A DNA stretch of 64,000 bases from Mycolicibacterium peregrinum (GTDB lineage: Bacteria; Actinomycetota; Actinomycetes; Mycobacteriales; Mycobacteriaceae), in NCBI RefSeq assembly GCF_001665785.1, contig NZ_LZSO01000033.1, positions 80,739 to 144,738 of the forward strand, given 5' to 3'. The notes beneath the pieces were generated by a model. That model was not told where the DNA came from and did no database searches. It worked only from the letters and a program-made list of their open reading frames with translations. Positions 29,467-38,496 of this stretch are shown here, piece after piece. The position numbers and the translations under genes were made by a program. The number at the start of each line of letters is the position of its first letter. Position 1 is the first letter of the stretch.

Positions 29467-30345
29467 GTGACACCGTCGTATCCGAACGCCGGCCGGCCTC
29501 TGAATCTGCCCGAATTGAAGGACGCCACCATCGTGGCCGCCTTCGAGGGCTGGAACGACGCCGGCGATGCGGCCAGCGACGCGCTGGACCACCTGGATGC
29601 GATCTGGGAGGCCCAACCGATCGTCGAGATCGACGACGAGTCGTACTACGACTATCAGGTGAACCGCCCGGTGATCCGCCAGGTCGACGGCGTCACCCGC
29701 GAGCTGGTGTGGCCGTCGATGCGGATCTCGCACTGCCGCCCCCCGGGCAGCAACCGTGACGTGGTGTTGATGCACGGCGTCGAACCCAACATGCGCTGGC
29801 GCACCTTCTGCGCCGAATTGCTGGCCATCGCCGACAAGCTCAACGTGCAGACCGTGGTGATCCTGGGCGCCCTGCTGGCCGATACCCCGCACACCCGGCC
29901 GGTGCCGGTGTCCGGTTCGGCGTATTCGGCCGAGTCGGCGAAGTTCTTTGGCCTGGAGGAGACCCGCTACGAAGGCCCGACCGGGATCGCCGGGGTGTTC
30001 CAGGACGCCTGCGTGCAGGCCGGTATCCCGGCGGTGACCTTCTGGGCCGCGGTTCCGCACTACGTGTCGCAGCCGCCCAGCCCCAAGGCCACCGTGGCCC
30101 TGTTGCGTCGGGTCGAGGACGTGCTGGACGTCGAGGTGCCATTGGCCGATCTGCCCGCTGCCGCCGAGGAGTGGGAGCAGGCCGTCACCGAGATGACCGC
30201 CGACGACGAGGAGATCGCGGAGTACGTCGCCTCGTTGGAACAGCGCGGCGACGCCGAGGTCGACATGCATGAGGTGCTCGGCAAGATCGATGGCGACGCG
30301 CTGGCGGCCGAGTTCGAGCGCTACCTGCGGCGGAGGGGCCGTTAG
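29467..30345 (+). CDS. PAC2 family protein (Rv2125-like)
   Basis: A 292-residue protein of the PAC2 (proteasome assembly chaperone 2-like) superfamily. It starts at GTG 29467 and shows VAAFEGWNDAGDAASDALDHL early, GVEPNMRWRTFCAELLAI (about 97-114), VVILGALLADTPHTRPVPV and a GPTGIAGVFQDACVQAGIPAVTFWAAVPHYV run, all family hallmarks, plus a helical C-terminal tail. The bacterial role is not established; despite the name and the neighbourhood, a function in 20S assembly is unproven. It corresponds in position to Rv2125 and converges on the SDR gene with a 4-bp overlap. Confidence 0.85.
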   Translation: MTPSYPNAGRPLNLPELKDATIVAAFEGWNDAGDAASDALDHLDAIWEAQPIVEIDDESYYDYQVNRPVIRQVDGVTRELVWPSMRISHCRPPGSNRDVVLMHGVEPNMRWRTFCAELLAIADKLNVQTVVILGALLADTPHTRPVPVSGSAYSAESAKFFGLEETRYEGPTGIAGVFQDACVQAGIPAVTFWAAVPHYVSQPPSPKATVALLRRVEDVLDVEVPLADLPAAAEEWEQAVTEMTADDEEIAEYVASLEQRGDAEVDMHEVLGKIDGDALAAEFERYLRRRGR

Positions 30346-31226
30346 GTCTCCGGCTTCTCCAGGGCCTCGATACGGGCGCTGGTCGAGCGGCCGAGTGCGG
30401 CGGCCTCGGCATCGAGTTTCGGAAGCAGCGTCGGGGTGAACTTGCGGATGTCGCGCTCGGCCAGTGGCGTGGTGACGAACGGCCGGATCCACCGGAACGC
30501 CCCCACCCATTCCGGGCTGTAGATCCGCTTCTTGCGGCCCTCGATGCCCTTGACGAAGGCGGCGCCGCAGGCGTCGACGGTGGTCGTCCGGTTCAGGGGC
30601 GGCGGCAGCTTGGAGAGCATCTCCCGGAAGGCCGACAGATCCGACTTGGCGTCCTGCACCAGCGGGGTGTCGATCCAGCTCATGTGTGCCGAGCCGACGT
30701 CGACGCCGAGGTGGGCCACCTCGAGGCGCAACGTGTTGGCGAAGTACTCGGCACCGGCCTTGGAGGCGTGATAGGCAGCCAGTCCGGGTGCCGAGGTGAA
30801 CGCCGCGAGCGACGACACCACCAGTACGTACCCGCGGCGCTTGACGACGGAGGGCAGCGTGGCCCGCACCGTGTTGAACACACCCGTCACGTTGATGTCG
30901 ACGACCCGTTTGAACGCCTCGGGATCGACCTGCATCACCGAACCGAAGCTGGCGATACCGGCGTTGGCCATCACGATGTCGATGCCGCCGAACCGCTCGA
31001 CGGCGGCGTCGGCGGCCTTCTGCATGGCGGCCAGGTCACGCACGTCGGCCAACGCGGTCAGCACGTGCTCCTCGCCGAGCTCGGCGGCCAGTGCGCTCAA
31101 CGGCGCCTCATCGAGGTCGGTGAGCACCAACTTCGCGCCCCGGCGCCGCAGTCGGCGGGCCACCTCGGCGCCGATGCCGCGTGCACCGCCGGTGATGAAG
31201 ACGACTTTCCCGTTCACAGAACCCAT
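30342..31226 (-). CDS. Short-chain dehydrogenase/reductase (Rv2129c-like)
   Basis: A 294-residue classical SDR. The cofactor loop is FITGGARGIGAEVARRL (TGxxxGIG), LTDLDEAP suggests the second strand, NAGIASFG is the NNAG-like motif, and the catalytic Ser-Tyr-Lys occur as VSSLAAF and YHASKAG (about 150-163). The substrate is unknown. I use ATG 31226 (MGSVNGKVVFITGG); an upstream start at 31244 is possible. Corresponds to Rv2129c, upstream partner of the mshC region. Confidence 0.88.
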   Translation of the reverse strand: MGSVNGKVVFITGGARGIGAEVARRLRRRGAKLVLTDLDEAPLSALAAELGEEHVLTALADVRDLAAMQKAADAAVERFGGIDIVMANAGIASFGSVMQVDPEAFKRVVDINVTGVFNTVRATLPSVVKRRGYVLVVSSLAAFTSAPGLAAYHASKAGAEYFANTLRLEVAHLGVDVGSAHMSWIDTPLVQDAKSDLSAFREMLSKLPPPLNRTTTVDACGAAFVKGIEGRKKRIYSPEWVGAFRWIRPFVTTPLAERDIRKFTPTLLPKLDAEAAALGRSTSARIEALEKPET

Positions 31227-31264
31227 TGCCGCAACGTACCCCACCGGGGCGCGCCCGACGAGGC

Positions 31265-32503
31265 CTAGAGCTTGACGCCGAGCAGCGCATCCACAGCGGC
31301 GGCGACCTGTCGTGGCGCTACGGTGTCATGTCCACCGTAGGTCAGCGCATCGGTACACCAACCATCCAGTGCGGCAAGCGCTTTGGGGGTGTCCAGATCG
31401 TCGGCGAGGTACTGGCGCAACCGGGCCACCACGTCGGTGCCATCCGGACCGGCGGGCAGGGCCGTGGCCGTGCGCCAGTGCTTCAGGCGGGCGTTGGCCT
31501 CGTCGAGCACGGCGTCGCTCCAGAACCGGTCACTGCGGTAGTGCCCGGCGAACAGCCCGAGCCGGATGGCCGAGGGGTCGACACCCTGCGCGCGCAACCG
31601 GGACACCAGTACCAGGTTGCCGCGGCTCTTGCTCATCTTGTGCCCGTCCCAGCCGATCATGCCGGCGTGCACGTAGTGGCGGGCGAATCTCCGCTCCCCC
31701 GTGACGGATTCGGCGTGGGCGGCGGAGAACTCGTGGTGCGGGAAGATCAGGTCGCTGCCGCCACCCTGGATGTCCAGCCCGGAACCGATGCGGGTGAGCG
31801 CGATCGCCGAGCACTCCACGTGCCAGCCGGGCCGGCCCGCCCCGAACGGTGACGGCCAGCTGGGCTCACCGGGCCGTTCGGCACGCCACAGCAGGGCGTC
31901 GAGCTCGTCGCTCTTGCCCGGCCGGTCGGGATCGCCGCCCCGCTCACCGAACAGCCGCAGCATGGTCTCGCGGTCGTAGCCCGACTCGTAGCCGAACTGC
32001 GTGGTGGCGTCGGCGCGGTAGTACACGTCGGGGTATTGGGCGTCGTCGACCACGTAGGCCGCGCCCGAGGCCAGCATCTTCTCCACCAGCTCGACCACCT
32101 CGGAGATGGTCTCGGTGGCGGCCACATAGTCGTGCGGGGGCAGCACCCGCAGAGCGGCCATGTCCTCGCGGAAGAGCTGGGTCTCGCGGTCACCGAGCTC
32201 GCGCCAGTCGATGCCGTCACGATCGGCCCGCTCGAACAGCGGATCGTCCACATCGGTGACGTTCTGCACGTAGTGCACGGTGTGCCCGGCGTCCAGCCAC
32301 AGCCGGTGCACCAGGTCGAAGGTCAGGTAGGTCGCCGCGTGTCCCAGATGGGTGGCGTCATAGGGGGTGATGCCGCACACGTACATGGTGGCCGTCGGCC
32401 CGGGCGTGACGGGACGTACCTGACGGTCGGCGCTGTCGTACAGCCGCAGTTGCGGACCACGCCCTTCCAGCACCGGAATTGACGGTGCCGACCACGATTG
32501 CAT
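31265..32503 (-). CDS. mshC: Cysteine:1D-myo-inosityl 2-amino-2-deoxy-alpha-D-glucopyranoside ligase
   Basis: A 412-residue class I aminoacyl-tRNA-synthetase-like enzyme that joins cysteine to GlcN-inositol with ATP, the penultimate step of mycothiol synthesis. CGITPYDATHLGHAATYL (about 43-60) holds the zinc Cys and HIGH-like motif, GWHVECSAIAL the second zinc ligand region, and KMSKSRGN the KMSKS loop. It is shorter than cysteinyl-tRNA synthetase because the anticodon-binding part is reduced, which separates MshC from CysS. It lies 124 bp downstream of cysQ in the same order as Rv2131c-Rv2130c. Confidence 0.94.
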   Translation of the reverse strand: MQSWSAPSIPVLEGRGPQLRLYDSADRQVRPVTPGPTATMYVCGITPYDATHLGHAATYLTFDLVHRLWLDAGHTVHYVQNVTDVDDPLFERADRDGIDWRELGDRETQLFREDMAALRVLPPHDYVAATETISEVVELVEKMLASGAAYVVDDAQYPDVYYRADATTQFGYESGYDRETMLRLFGERGGDPDRPGKSDELDALLWRAERPGEPSWPSPFGAGRPGWHVECSAIALTRIGSGLDIQGGGSDLIFPHHEFSAAHAESVTGERRFARHYVHAGMIGWDGHKMSKSRGNLVLVSRLRAQGVDPSAIRLGLFAGHYRSDRFWSDAVLDEANARLKHWRTATALPAGPDGTDVVARLRQYLADDLDTPKALAALDGWCTDALTYGGHDTVAPRQVAAAVDALLGVKL

Positions 32504-32627
32504 GGCTTCGACTCTAAGGTGCTCGCTCAGGACGGCCTCCCGCCGGTCGGTCCCGCACAGTTCAGCAAGTCAGACAATGCCGCGGGCAGTTTCATTCCCG
32601 CATCTCCCGCATTGTTGTGCGCATTTC

Positions 32628-33389
32628 TCATCGGGCCATCCCGATCGCCTCCAACAGGATCGGTGCCAGCTCTTTGCGACACATCACGAAATCCGGCAGG
32701 TACGGGTCCGCGCGGTTGTAGCGCAGCTCCGAGCCGTCGAGGCGCGAGGCATGCAAGCCCGCGGCCAGCACCACACCCGCAGGCGCGGCCGAATCCCATT
32801 CCCACTGCCCTCCGGCGTGAATGTAGGCGTCGACGTCACCGCGCACCACCGCCATCGCCTTCGCCCCCGCCGAGCCGATGCGCACCATCCGGAAGTCGAG
32901 TTGTTCGCGCATCCGCCACAGCACCGCAGGGGGCCGGTTCGAGCTCGCGGTGATCAACAGCGGACCGTCAGGGCGCGGACGGGGCGGGCTCACCGTGTCG
33001 CTGCGGTACACCTCACCGCGGGCGGGCAGGGCCACCACGGCGTCCGACAGACCGCCGTCGACGCCGACGGAGCGCTGCCACAGGGCGATGTGCACCGCCC
33101 AGTCCTCGCGGCCGGGCAGGGAGAACTCGTGTGTGCCGTCGACCGGGTCGACGATCCAGACCCGGTCGGCGTCGACGCGGGACAGGTCGTCGACCGCCTC
33201 CTCGCTGAGCACAGAATCGCCGGGGCGGGCCTGGGCCAGCCGGTCCAGGATCAGGGCATTCGAGCGCCGGTCCCCCTCGTCACCGAGGTAGTACGGGTCG
33301 TAGAAACCGATCTCCTCACGCACACCCAACAACAACTCACCGGCCTCCTTGGCCACTGCGGCAGCCAGGTCGGCGTCGGTCGAGTGCAC
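32628..33389 (-). CDS. cysQ: 3'-phosphoadenosine 5'-phosphate phosphatase
   Basis: A 253-residue inositol-monophosphatase-fold phosphatase that removes the 3'-phosphate from PAP(S) in sulfate assimilation. Metal-binding motifs are SVLSEEAVDD (about 57-66), WIVDPVDGTHEFS (about 77-89) and the late GGQWEWDSAAPAGVVLAAG. The start GTG 33389 (VHSTDADLAAAVAKEAGELLL) fits the M. tuberculosis protein; longer frames extend into the promoter region of the divergent gene. It precedes mshC. Confidence 0.92.
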   Translation of the reverse strand: MHSTDADLAAAVAKEAGELLLGVREEIGFYDPYYLGDEGDRRSNALILDRLAQARPGDSVLSEEAVDDLSRVDADRVWIVDPVDGTHEFSLPGREDWAVHIALWQRSVGVDGGLSDAVVALPARGEVYRSDTVSPPRPRPDGPLLITASSNRPPAVLWRMREQLDFRMVRIGSAGAKAMAVVRGDVDAYIHAGGQWEWDSAAPAGVVLAAGLHASRLDGSELRYNRADPYLPDFVMCRKELAPILLEAIGMAR

Positions 33390-33494
33390 CCGACAAGTAT
33401 CAGTGCCCCGCCGAATTGGTGTGCTGGCGGGTCCGATTGCCGGCGGTGGCACGCCACAATGCTGTCCGCACGTCGCTGAGCTTCACGACGTTTT

Positions 33495-33511
33495 CGAGTA
33501 GTCGATTACCC
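33495..33511. promoter_or_regulatory. Copy 1 of the CGAGTAGYCGAYTACYC near-palindrome
   Basis: CGAGTAGTCGATTACCC ends 77 bp before the ATG of the orphan gene at 33589. The core GTAGTCGATTAC is nearly self-complementary. The same element occurs at 51352, 51441 and 62024 at similar distances from genes of the peptide cluster, so this looks like a shared activator or repressor site. Confidence 0.6.
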
Positions 33512-33588
33512 GCGCCGGGACCACTGCCCTGGCACCAGACTTCCGAGTGGCATTCCAACCACAGCAGTGTGTGACAGGGGGATTTGAA

Positions 33589-33960
33589 ATGGCACTTCCG
33601 CAGCTGAACTTGCTTGACCTGACCGGGCCCAAAAACTCTCCGGCGAACGTGGTCCTACTCCAGGTCCAACAAGCACATGGAGGTGGCCGACGCCGGCTCG
33701 GCCGCGTACCGATGACTTTCAACGTCGAACTCGGGCGGAATCTGTTTGTGTTCGACGAACGAACATCCTCCGAACCATTTGAAAACCCGGAGCAATTCAG
33801 GATCGTCCTGGCCGACGACGACGGACGGGACCTGGGCGAAACCATCATCGACTCCAGCGACGGCAATAGCGACAGAGATCGACTGACGATCGACATCTTC
33901 GTGAACGGGATCATCGGCGGGCCGAATTACGAACTCGGTTACACGGTCTCGAAGGGCTAA
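33589..33960 (+). CDS. Orphan 123-residue protein of unknown function
   Basis: It begins MALPQLNLLDLTGPKNSPAN at ATG 33589 and I do not recognise the family. There is no signal peptide or membrane helix. The sequence is acidic and looks beta-rich: FNVELGRNLFVFDE, FRIVLADDDGRD, LTIDIFVNGIIGGPNYELGYTV at the end. A short GRRRLGR basic patch occurs at about 33-39. It sits between cysQ and the SCO1664-like gene, where M. tuberculosis has Rv2132, but its promoter carries the palindrome of the 48-64 kb cluster. Confidence 0.65.
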   Translation: MALPQLNLLDLTGPKNSPANVVLLQVQQAHGGGRRRLGRVPMTFNVELGRNLFVFDERTSSEPFENPEQFRIVLADDDGRDLGETIIDSSDGNSDRDRLTIDIFVNGIIGGPNYELGYTVSKG

Positions 33961-33983
33961 CGGTCCGAGCTCGGGTTCGTCCG

Positions 33984-34814
33984 CTAGAACGCCGGCCACG
34001 GGATCGGGCGATGCCGATCCGGTGTCGGCATCACCGGATTGCGCAGCAACCCAACGATTCTGGACCGCAGTGCGGCGACCTCGGCGTCGGTGACGTGTGC
34101 GCACAACTGCTCTGCCAGGTCACTGAACCCGTCACGCAGCGCGGTGACGTCGGCCAGAATTTCGTCGTCGACGGGCTTGCCGGCCCAGCCCCACAGCACG
34201 GTCCGCAGCTTGTCCTCGACGTGCAGGCTCACCCCGTGATCCACGCCGTAGACCGCGCCGTCGAGACCGGCCAGGATGTGCCCGCCCTTACGGTCGGCGT
34301 TGTTGATCAACACGTCGAACACGGCCATCCGGAACAGTCGCGGATCGTCGGCGTGCACCAACGTCACCTCGTCGCCGGCATAGTCGTAGGCCTGCAGGAT
34401 CGGTAAGAAGCCCGGCGGCAGGTGCCCGGCCGGCAACAGGTCCACCAGGTCCGGGCCGGAATCCGGCTCGTCCCCCACCTGATCACCTGGCTGGTCCACC
34501 CACAGCTGCAGCATGCCCGGACCGGCCGGGCCGTCACGAATAATGGTGCGGGGCACGATATTCCAACCCAATGCGGCCGACACCAGGTAGGCGCCGAACT
34601 CACGGCCGGCCAAGGTGCCATCGGGGAAATCCCACAGCGGCGCCTCGCCCCGGATCGGCTTGTACACGCAGTGCACCTGCCGCGCACCCAGGTTGGCCTC
34701 ACACAGGAAGGTGGCGTTGCTGGCCGACCGGATGCGACCGATCACCGTCAACTCACCGTCGGCCAGGACCGTGCTGTCGTCGGGGTCGGGATCTGGGCTA
34801 GGAATCTGCGTCAT
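33984..34814 (-). CDS. SCO1664 family protein (PI3/4-kinase-like fold)
   Basis: A 276-residue protein of the actinobacterial SCO1664 family, distantly related to phosphatidylinositol 3/4-kinase-type folds. Family features are ASNATFLCEANLGARQVHCVYKPIRGEAPLWDFPDGTL at the start, and a kinase-like FDVLINNADRKGGHIL followed by VYGVDHGVSLH (about 170-200), which resemble catalytic and metal loops. The substrate is unknown. ATG 34814 overlaps the upstream DUF3090 gene by 17 bp, so the two are coupled (Rv2133c-Rv2134c order). Confidence 0.82.
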   Translation of the reverse strand: MTQIPSPDPDPDDSTVLADGELTVIGRIRSASNATFLCEANLGARQVHCVYKPIRGEAPLWDFPDGTLAGREFGAYLVSAALGWNIVPRTIIRDGPAGPGMLQLWVDQPGDQVGDEPDSGPDLVDLLPAGHLPPGFLPILQAYDYAGDEVTLVHADDPRLFRMAVFDVLINNADRKGGHILAGLDGAVYGVDHGVSLHVEDKLRTVLWGWAGKPVDDEILADVTALRDGFSDLAEQLCAHVTDAEVAALRSRIVGLLRNPVMPTPDRHRPIPWPAF

Positions 34815-35385
34815 CTTCGGACCCGGCCACCTCACCGCGCCGATAGCCGTTGGTACGCACACAGATGTGGCCGTCGGGATCCAGTGGCTCATCGCACAGC
34901 GGGCAGGGCGGCCGTCCGGCCGAGATCACCCGGTTGGATCGGGTGGCGAACTCCCGGGCCGACTCTGGGCTGAGGAACACCCGCACCGCGTCGGGACCGT
35001 CTTCGGCATCGTCGAGGACCACCGAGGCATCGAACTCGCCTTCAGAGACTGCCAGCAGCTCGACCACCACGGTCTGTGCTTCCGAATCCCAGCCCAGCCC
35101 CATCGTGCCGACCCGGAACTCGGCGTCGACCGGAGTCACCAGGGGCAGCAGATCGCTGACTTCACCGGTGTCGGGCGGGATGGGAGTGCCGAAGCGGCGG
35201 TTGATCTCGGTCAACAAGGCTGCGATGCGTTCGGCCAGCACCGCGACCTGCTGCTTCTCCAAGATCACCGAGATCACCCGCTTGTCGTGGACAGCCTGCA
35301 GGTAGAAAGTTCGGTTACCGGGTTGGCCGACGGTCCCGGCCACGAAACGGTCGGGAGTGCGGAAGACGTGAATTGCGCGGGCCAT
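34798..35385 (-). CDS. DUF3090 family protein
   Basis: A 195-residue protein starting MARAIHVFRTPDRFVAGTVG after GGAAGG. It contains FYLQAVHDKRVISVILEKQQVAVLAERI and a C-terminal zinc-ribbon-like CPLCDEPLDPDGHIC (about 165-180). It is restricted largely to Actinobacteria, has no known function, and is nearly always followed by the SCO1664-like gene and preceded by a histidine-phosphatase gene, as here. Confidence 0.85.
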   Translation of the reverse strand: MARAIHVFRTPDRFVAGTVGQPGNRTFYLQAVHDKRVISVILEKQQVAVLAERIAALLTEINRRFGTPIPPDTGEVSDLLPLVTPVDAEFRVGTMGLGWDSEAQTVVVELLAVSEGEFDASVVLDDAEDGPDAVRVFLSPESAREFATRSNRVISAGRPPCPLCDEPLDPDGHICVRTNGYRRGEVAGSEDDADS

Positions 35386-35420
35386 GGCACCTTCCAAAAT
35401 ACCGGTATCGGTACCGCGGG

Positions 35421-36092
35421 TCAGTTGGTGGACCCACCCACCACGGCATCGGTGGCGGGTTTGGCGGCAAGCCCGGCGCTCAATTGCGTCCCGGTGTGGT
35501 TGATGTGCATCACGAACGGGCGCAGCTCGGTGTAGCGGATCACGCTCATCGATGCCGGATCCGCGGTGATGCGCTGGAACCCGTCCAGGTGTACCCCCAA
35601 CGCGTCGGCGAGCACCGCCTTGATCACGTCACCGTGTGTGCACGCCAGCCACAGCACGTCGGCACCGTGCTCCTCGGCCAACGCGCGGTCGCGTTCCCGC
35701 ACCGCGGCGACCGCCCGGGCCTGAACCTGGGCCAGCCCCTCGCCATCGGGGAACACCGCCGCGCTGGGCTGCTGCTGGACCACTGACCACAGGGGTTCCT
35801 TCATCAGTTCGCCGATGGCGCGCCCGGTCCAGCTGCCGTAGTCCACCTCGGTCAGCCGTTCGTCGACGACCGGCTCCAAGGACAGCGCCTCGGCCAGCGG
35901 CGCCACCGTGCGTACACAACGCAGCAGCGGAGAGTGCACGATCGCGGTCACCGGCAGCTCCCCGATGCGCGCGACGAGGCCGGCGGCCTGTTCGGTACCG
36001 CGCTCGTCGAGGTCGACGCCCTCGCTCCGGCCCGCCAGGGTGTGCGCGGTGTTCGAGGTCGAGCGGCCGTGCCTCAGCAGGATCACGGTCAT
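35421..36092 (-). CDS. Histidine phosphatase (MSMEG_4193-type)
   Basis: A 223-residue phosphoglycerate-mutase-like phosphatase. LLRHGRSTSN (residues 5-14) carries the catalytic His of the RHG motif, SPLLRCVRT and LTEVDYGSWTGR follow, and ACTHGDVIKAVLADAL holds the second His. The family is found beside DUF3090/SCO1664 genes in Actinobacteria; substrate unknown. It starts at ATG 36092 and belongs to the minus-strand unit Rv2135c-Rv2133c. Confidence 0.88.
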   Translation of the reverse strand: MTVILLRHGRSTSNTAHTLAGRSEGVDLDERGTEQAAGLVARIGELPVTAIVHSPLLRCVRTVAPLAEALSLEPVVDERLTEVDYGSWTGRAIGELMKEPLWSVVQQQPSAAVFPDGEGLAQVQARAVAAVRERDRALAEEHGADVLWLACTHGDVIKAVLADALGVHLDGFQRITADPASMSVIRYTELRPFVMHINHTGTQLSAGLAAKPATDAVVGGSTN

Positions 36093-36146
36093 ATCGGCTC
36101 CTTGCGCCAGCGCTTGTCGGTCACAGTTCAGCTTGCACGGTCGGGG

Positions 36147-36977
36147 TCACTGCGCGGCGACCACCCCGGTGCCCAGCAGGGCCAGCACCACCACTCCCAG
36201 CACCACCCGGTAGCCGACGAACCAGTACATGCTGTGCGACACCAGGAATTTCAGGAACCAGGCGATGGCCGCGAAGCCGACGACGAACGCGATCACGGTG
36301 GCCACCAACAGTTGGGCGCCGCTGGCGCTCATTCCGTCTCCGGCCGGGTGGAAGGCATCGGGCAGCGAGAAGATGCCGGAGGCGAACACCGCGGGGATCG
36401 CGAGCAGAAAGCCGAACCGGGCAGCCAGCTCGCGCTCCATGCCAAGGAAGAGCCCGGCGCTGATGGTCGCGCCCGAGCGGGAGACCCCCGGCACCAGGGC
36501 CAGGCACTGGGCCAGGCCGACAATGATGCTGTCGCGCCAGGTCAGCTGCTCCACGCGGCGCACCTGCCTGCCGTAGTACTCGGCCGCGGCGATCACCGCC
36601 GAGAACACGATCAGCGCCGAGGCCACCAGCCACAGATTCCGTGCGCCGGTACGGATTTCATCCTTGAACAGCAGGCCGAACACCCCGATCGGAATGCTGC
36701 CGAGAATCACCCACCAGCCCAGCCAGTAGTCGGAGGACCGGTGTGCCGCATCGAACAGCCCCGCGAACCAGGCCTTGATGATCCGGCCGATGTCCCTGGC
36801 GAAGTACACCAGCACCGCCAGCTCGGTGCCGAGCTGGGTGACAGCCGTGAACGACGCACCCGCATCGTCGTCGAAGAACACCCGGGAGGTGATCGCGAGG
36901 TGTCCCGAGGACGAGACCGGCAGAAACTCGGTGAGCCCCTGGACAATCGACAACACAACCACTTGCAGCCAGGACAT
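36147..36977 (-). CDS. uppP: Undecaprenyl-diphosphate phosphatase
   Basis: A 276-residue integral membrane enzyme that dephosphorylates the lipid carrier undecaprenyl (decaprenyl) diphosphate, recycling it for peptidoglycan synthesis. QGLTEFLPVSSSGHLAI (about 12-28) is the first active-site motif and LVPGVSRSGATISAGLFLG (about 160-178) the second; about eight helices are present. I start at ATG 36977 to match other mycobacterial proteins; the frame is open to GTG 36995. Confidence 0.94.
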   Translation of the reverse strand: MSWLQVVVLSIVQGLTEFLPVSSSGHLAITSRVFFDDDAGASFTAVTQLGTELAVLVYFARDIGRIIKAWFAGLFDAAHRSSDYWLGWWVILGSIPIGVFGLLFKDEIRTGARNLWLVASALIVFSAVIAAAEYYGRQVRRVEQLTWRDSIIVGLAQCLALVPGVSRSGATISAGLFLGMERELAARFGFLLAIPAVFASGIFSLPDAFHPAGDGMSASGAQLLVATVIAFVVGFAAIAWFLKFLVSHSMYWFVGYRVVLGVVVLALLGTGVVAAQ

Positions 36978-37032
36978 GGCACCGACGTCAGTCACGACGA
37001 CGACCGTACCGTGACGCGGGCAGTGCGATGCG

Positions 37033-37344
37033 TCAGCGAGTGGCGCGCGAAACCCGTTGCGCGTCGGCTACCGCGTCCCGGACCGTTGCCGAGAGGCTGC
37101 GTTCATCAGAGAGGTCGATATCGGTCAGTTTGCGGGTGGCCATCGCCACCACATCGTCCTCGACCGGGACGGGGCCGGACAGCCGCGGGCGGTAGACCTC
37201 GATCACGAGTTGCTGACGCTCGATGTGGAAAGAAAAACTCCGGCCATCGCCAACTTGGCCAAACCCACTGGCGTGTACACCAGTGGAAATATCCTCCATA
37301 GCAAACTCTCGAGTGCCCAGTTCCCGGTCTGCGGCGAGGGTCAT
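37033..37344 (-). CDS. Conserved hypothetical protein (Rv2137c-like)
   Basis: A 103-residue soluble protein, probably starting at ATG 37344, or 15 codons later. It is strand-rich in the middle (RSFSFHIERQQLVIEVYRPR) with a helical end (DERSLSATVRDAVADAQRV). I do not recognise a domain. It lies between uppP and lppL, in the position of Rv2137c, and is divergent from lppL. Confidence 0.65.
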   Translation of the reverse strand: MTLAADRELGTREFAMEDISTGVHASGFGQVGDGRSFSFHIERQQLVIEVYRPRLSGPVPVEDDVVAMATRKLTDIDLSDERSLSATVRDAVADAQRVSRATR

Positions 37345-37467
37345 GGTCGAACCATACCTCTACTTATGCCGCGATGGTTGCAGACGCGACCATTTCAGAT
37401 CCAGCGCCATGCCTAGACTGGATTCCTGCACGTCACCGACCATCCGATTCCGACCGAGAGCCCTCCG

Positions 37468-38496
37468 TTGCGCCCAATCCTTGCAGGTCAGCCAGTTCGC
37501 GCCGGCCTCCTTGCGCTGGCCCTGCTGCTCACCGCGGGCTGCACGTCCAACCCCGCCGACACCCCGCCGCCCACCATCGAGCCCGCTCAGGCTGCGGTTT
37601 CGCCCCCCGTCACCGCCGCGCCGGACGGCCAGATCCGACAATTGCGCGGGCATGCTGTGAGTGCGGTATTCGACCCAGCAACCGGCACACTGGCCGTTCT
37701 GACCCCCGCGTCAGAAGGCCAGTCGACGCTCAGCCTGTTGGCCGCCGGCGGGGCACCGCGCGAGGTGACACTGATGCCCGCGGCCACCGCGCTCAGCGTC
37801 GACGGCAAGGGTGATGTCCTGGCATCCACCCGCGGCGGATACTTCCGGGTCGGCCTGACCGACGCCAAGGCCAGCAAAATCGACGTGGAGGGCGCACAGG
37901 GTGTCGACTTCACGGCCATCGCACTGCGCGCCGACGGCAATCCGGTGCTGGGCAGCGCCGACGGAGCGGTCTACACGCTGGGCGGCGACCACACCGTGGC
38001 TGCCCAGCTCAAGATCTTCGCGCGGGTCGATTCGCTTGTCACACAAGGAAACACCGCGGTGGTGCTGGACCGCGGCCAGACCTCGGTGACGGCCGTCAAC
38101 CCCAGCGGGACCAAGGCCGCGCAGGCGCTGCGGGCCGGCGAAGGCGCCACCACCCTTGCCGCCGACGCGCGCGGGCGGGTCCTCGTCGCCGACACCCGCG
38201 GCGACGAGCTACTGGTGTTCGGTGCAGATCCGCTGATCATGCGGCAGCGTTACCCGGTGCCCGCCGCGCCCTACGGCCTGGCCGGATCCGACAAGCTGGC
38301 CTGGGTGTCGCAAACCGCGACCAACAACGTGATTGGTTACGATCTCTCCACCGGCATACCGGTGGAAAAGGTGCGTTATCGAACCGTGCAGCAACCGAAC
38401 TCCCTGGCCTACGACGACAAGACCGACACCCTCTACGTGGTGTCGGGGTCGGGAGCGGGGGTTCAGGTGATCGGCAGCGCGTCGGGTCGCCCATGA
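37468..38496 (+). CDS. lppL: Lipoprotein LppL
   Basis: A 342-residue lipoprotein starting at TTG 37468. The signal GLLALALLLTAGC ends in a lipobox, so Cys25 or so is acylated. After a Pro/Ala-rich linker, the rest consists of repeated four-stranded blades (VFDPATGTLAVLTP, LSVDGKGDVLAST, LAADARGRVLVADTRGDELLVF, LAYDDKTDTLYVVSG), a beta-propeller of the NHL/YncE type. Binding partner unknown. It is coupled by ATGA to the DUF5703 gene. Confidence 0.87.
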   Translation: MRPILAGQPVRAGLLALALLLTAGCTSNPADTPPPTIEPAQAAVSPPVTAAPDGQIRQLRGHAVSAVFDPATGTLAVLTPASEGQSTLSLLAAGGAPREVTLMPAATALSVDGKGDVLASTRGGYFRVGLTDAKASKIDVEGAQGVDFTAIALRADGNPVLGSADGAVYTLGGDHTVAAQLKIFARVDSLVTQGNTAVVLDRGQTSVTAVNPSGTKAAQALRAGEGATTLAADARGRVLVADTRGDELLVFGADPLIMRQRYPVPAAPYGLAGSDKLAWVSQTATNNVIGYDLSTGIPVEKVRYRTVQQPNSLAYDDKTDTLYVVSGSGAGVQVIGSASGRP

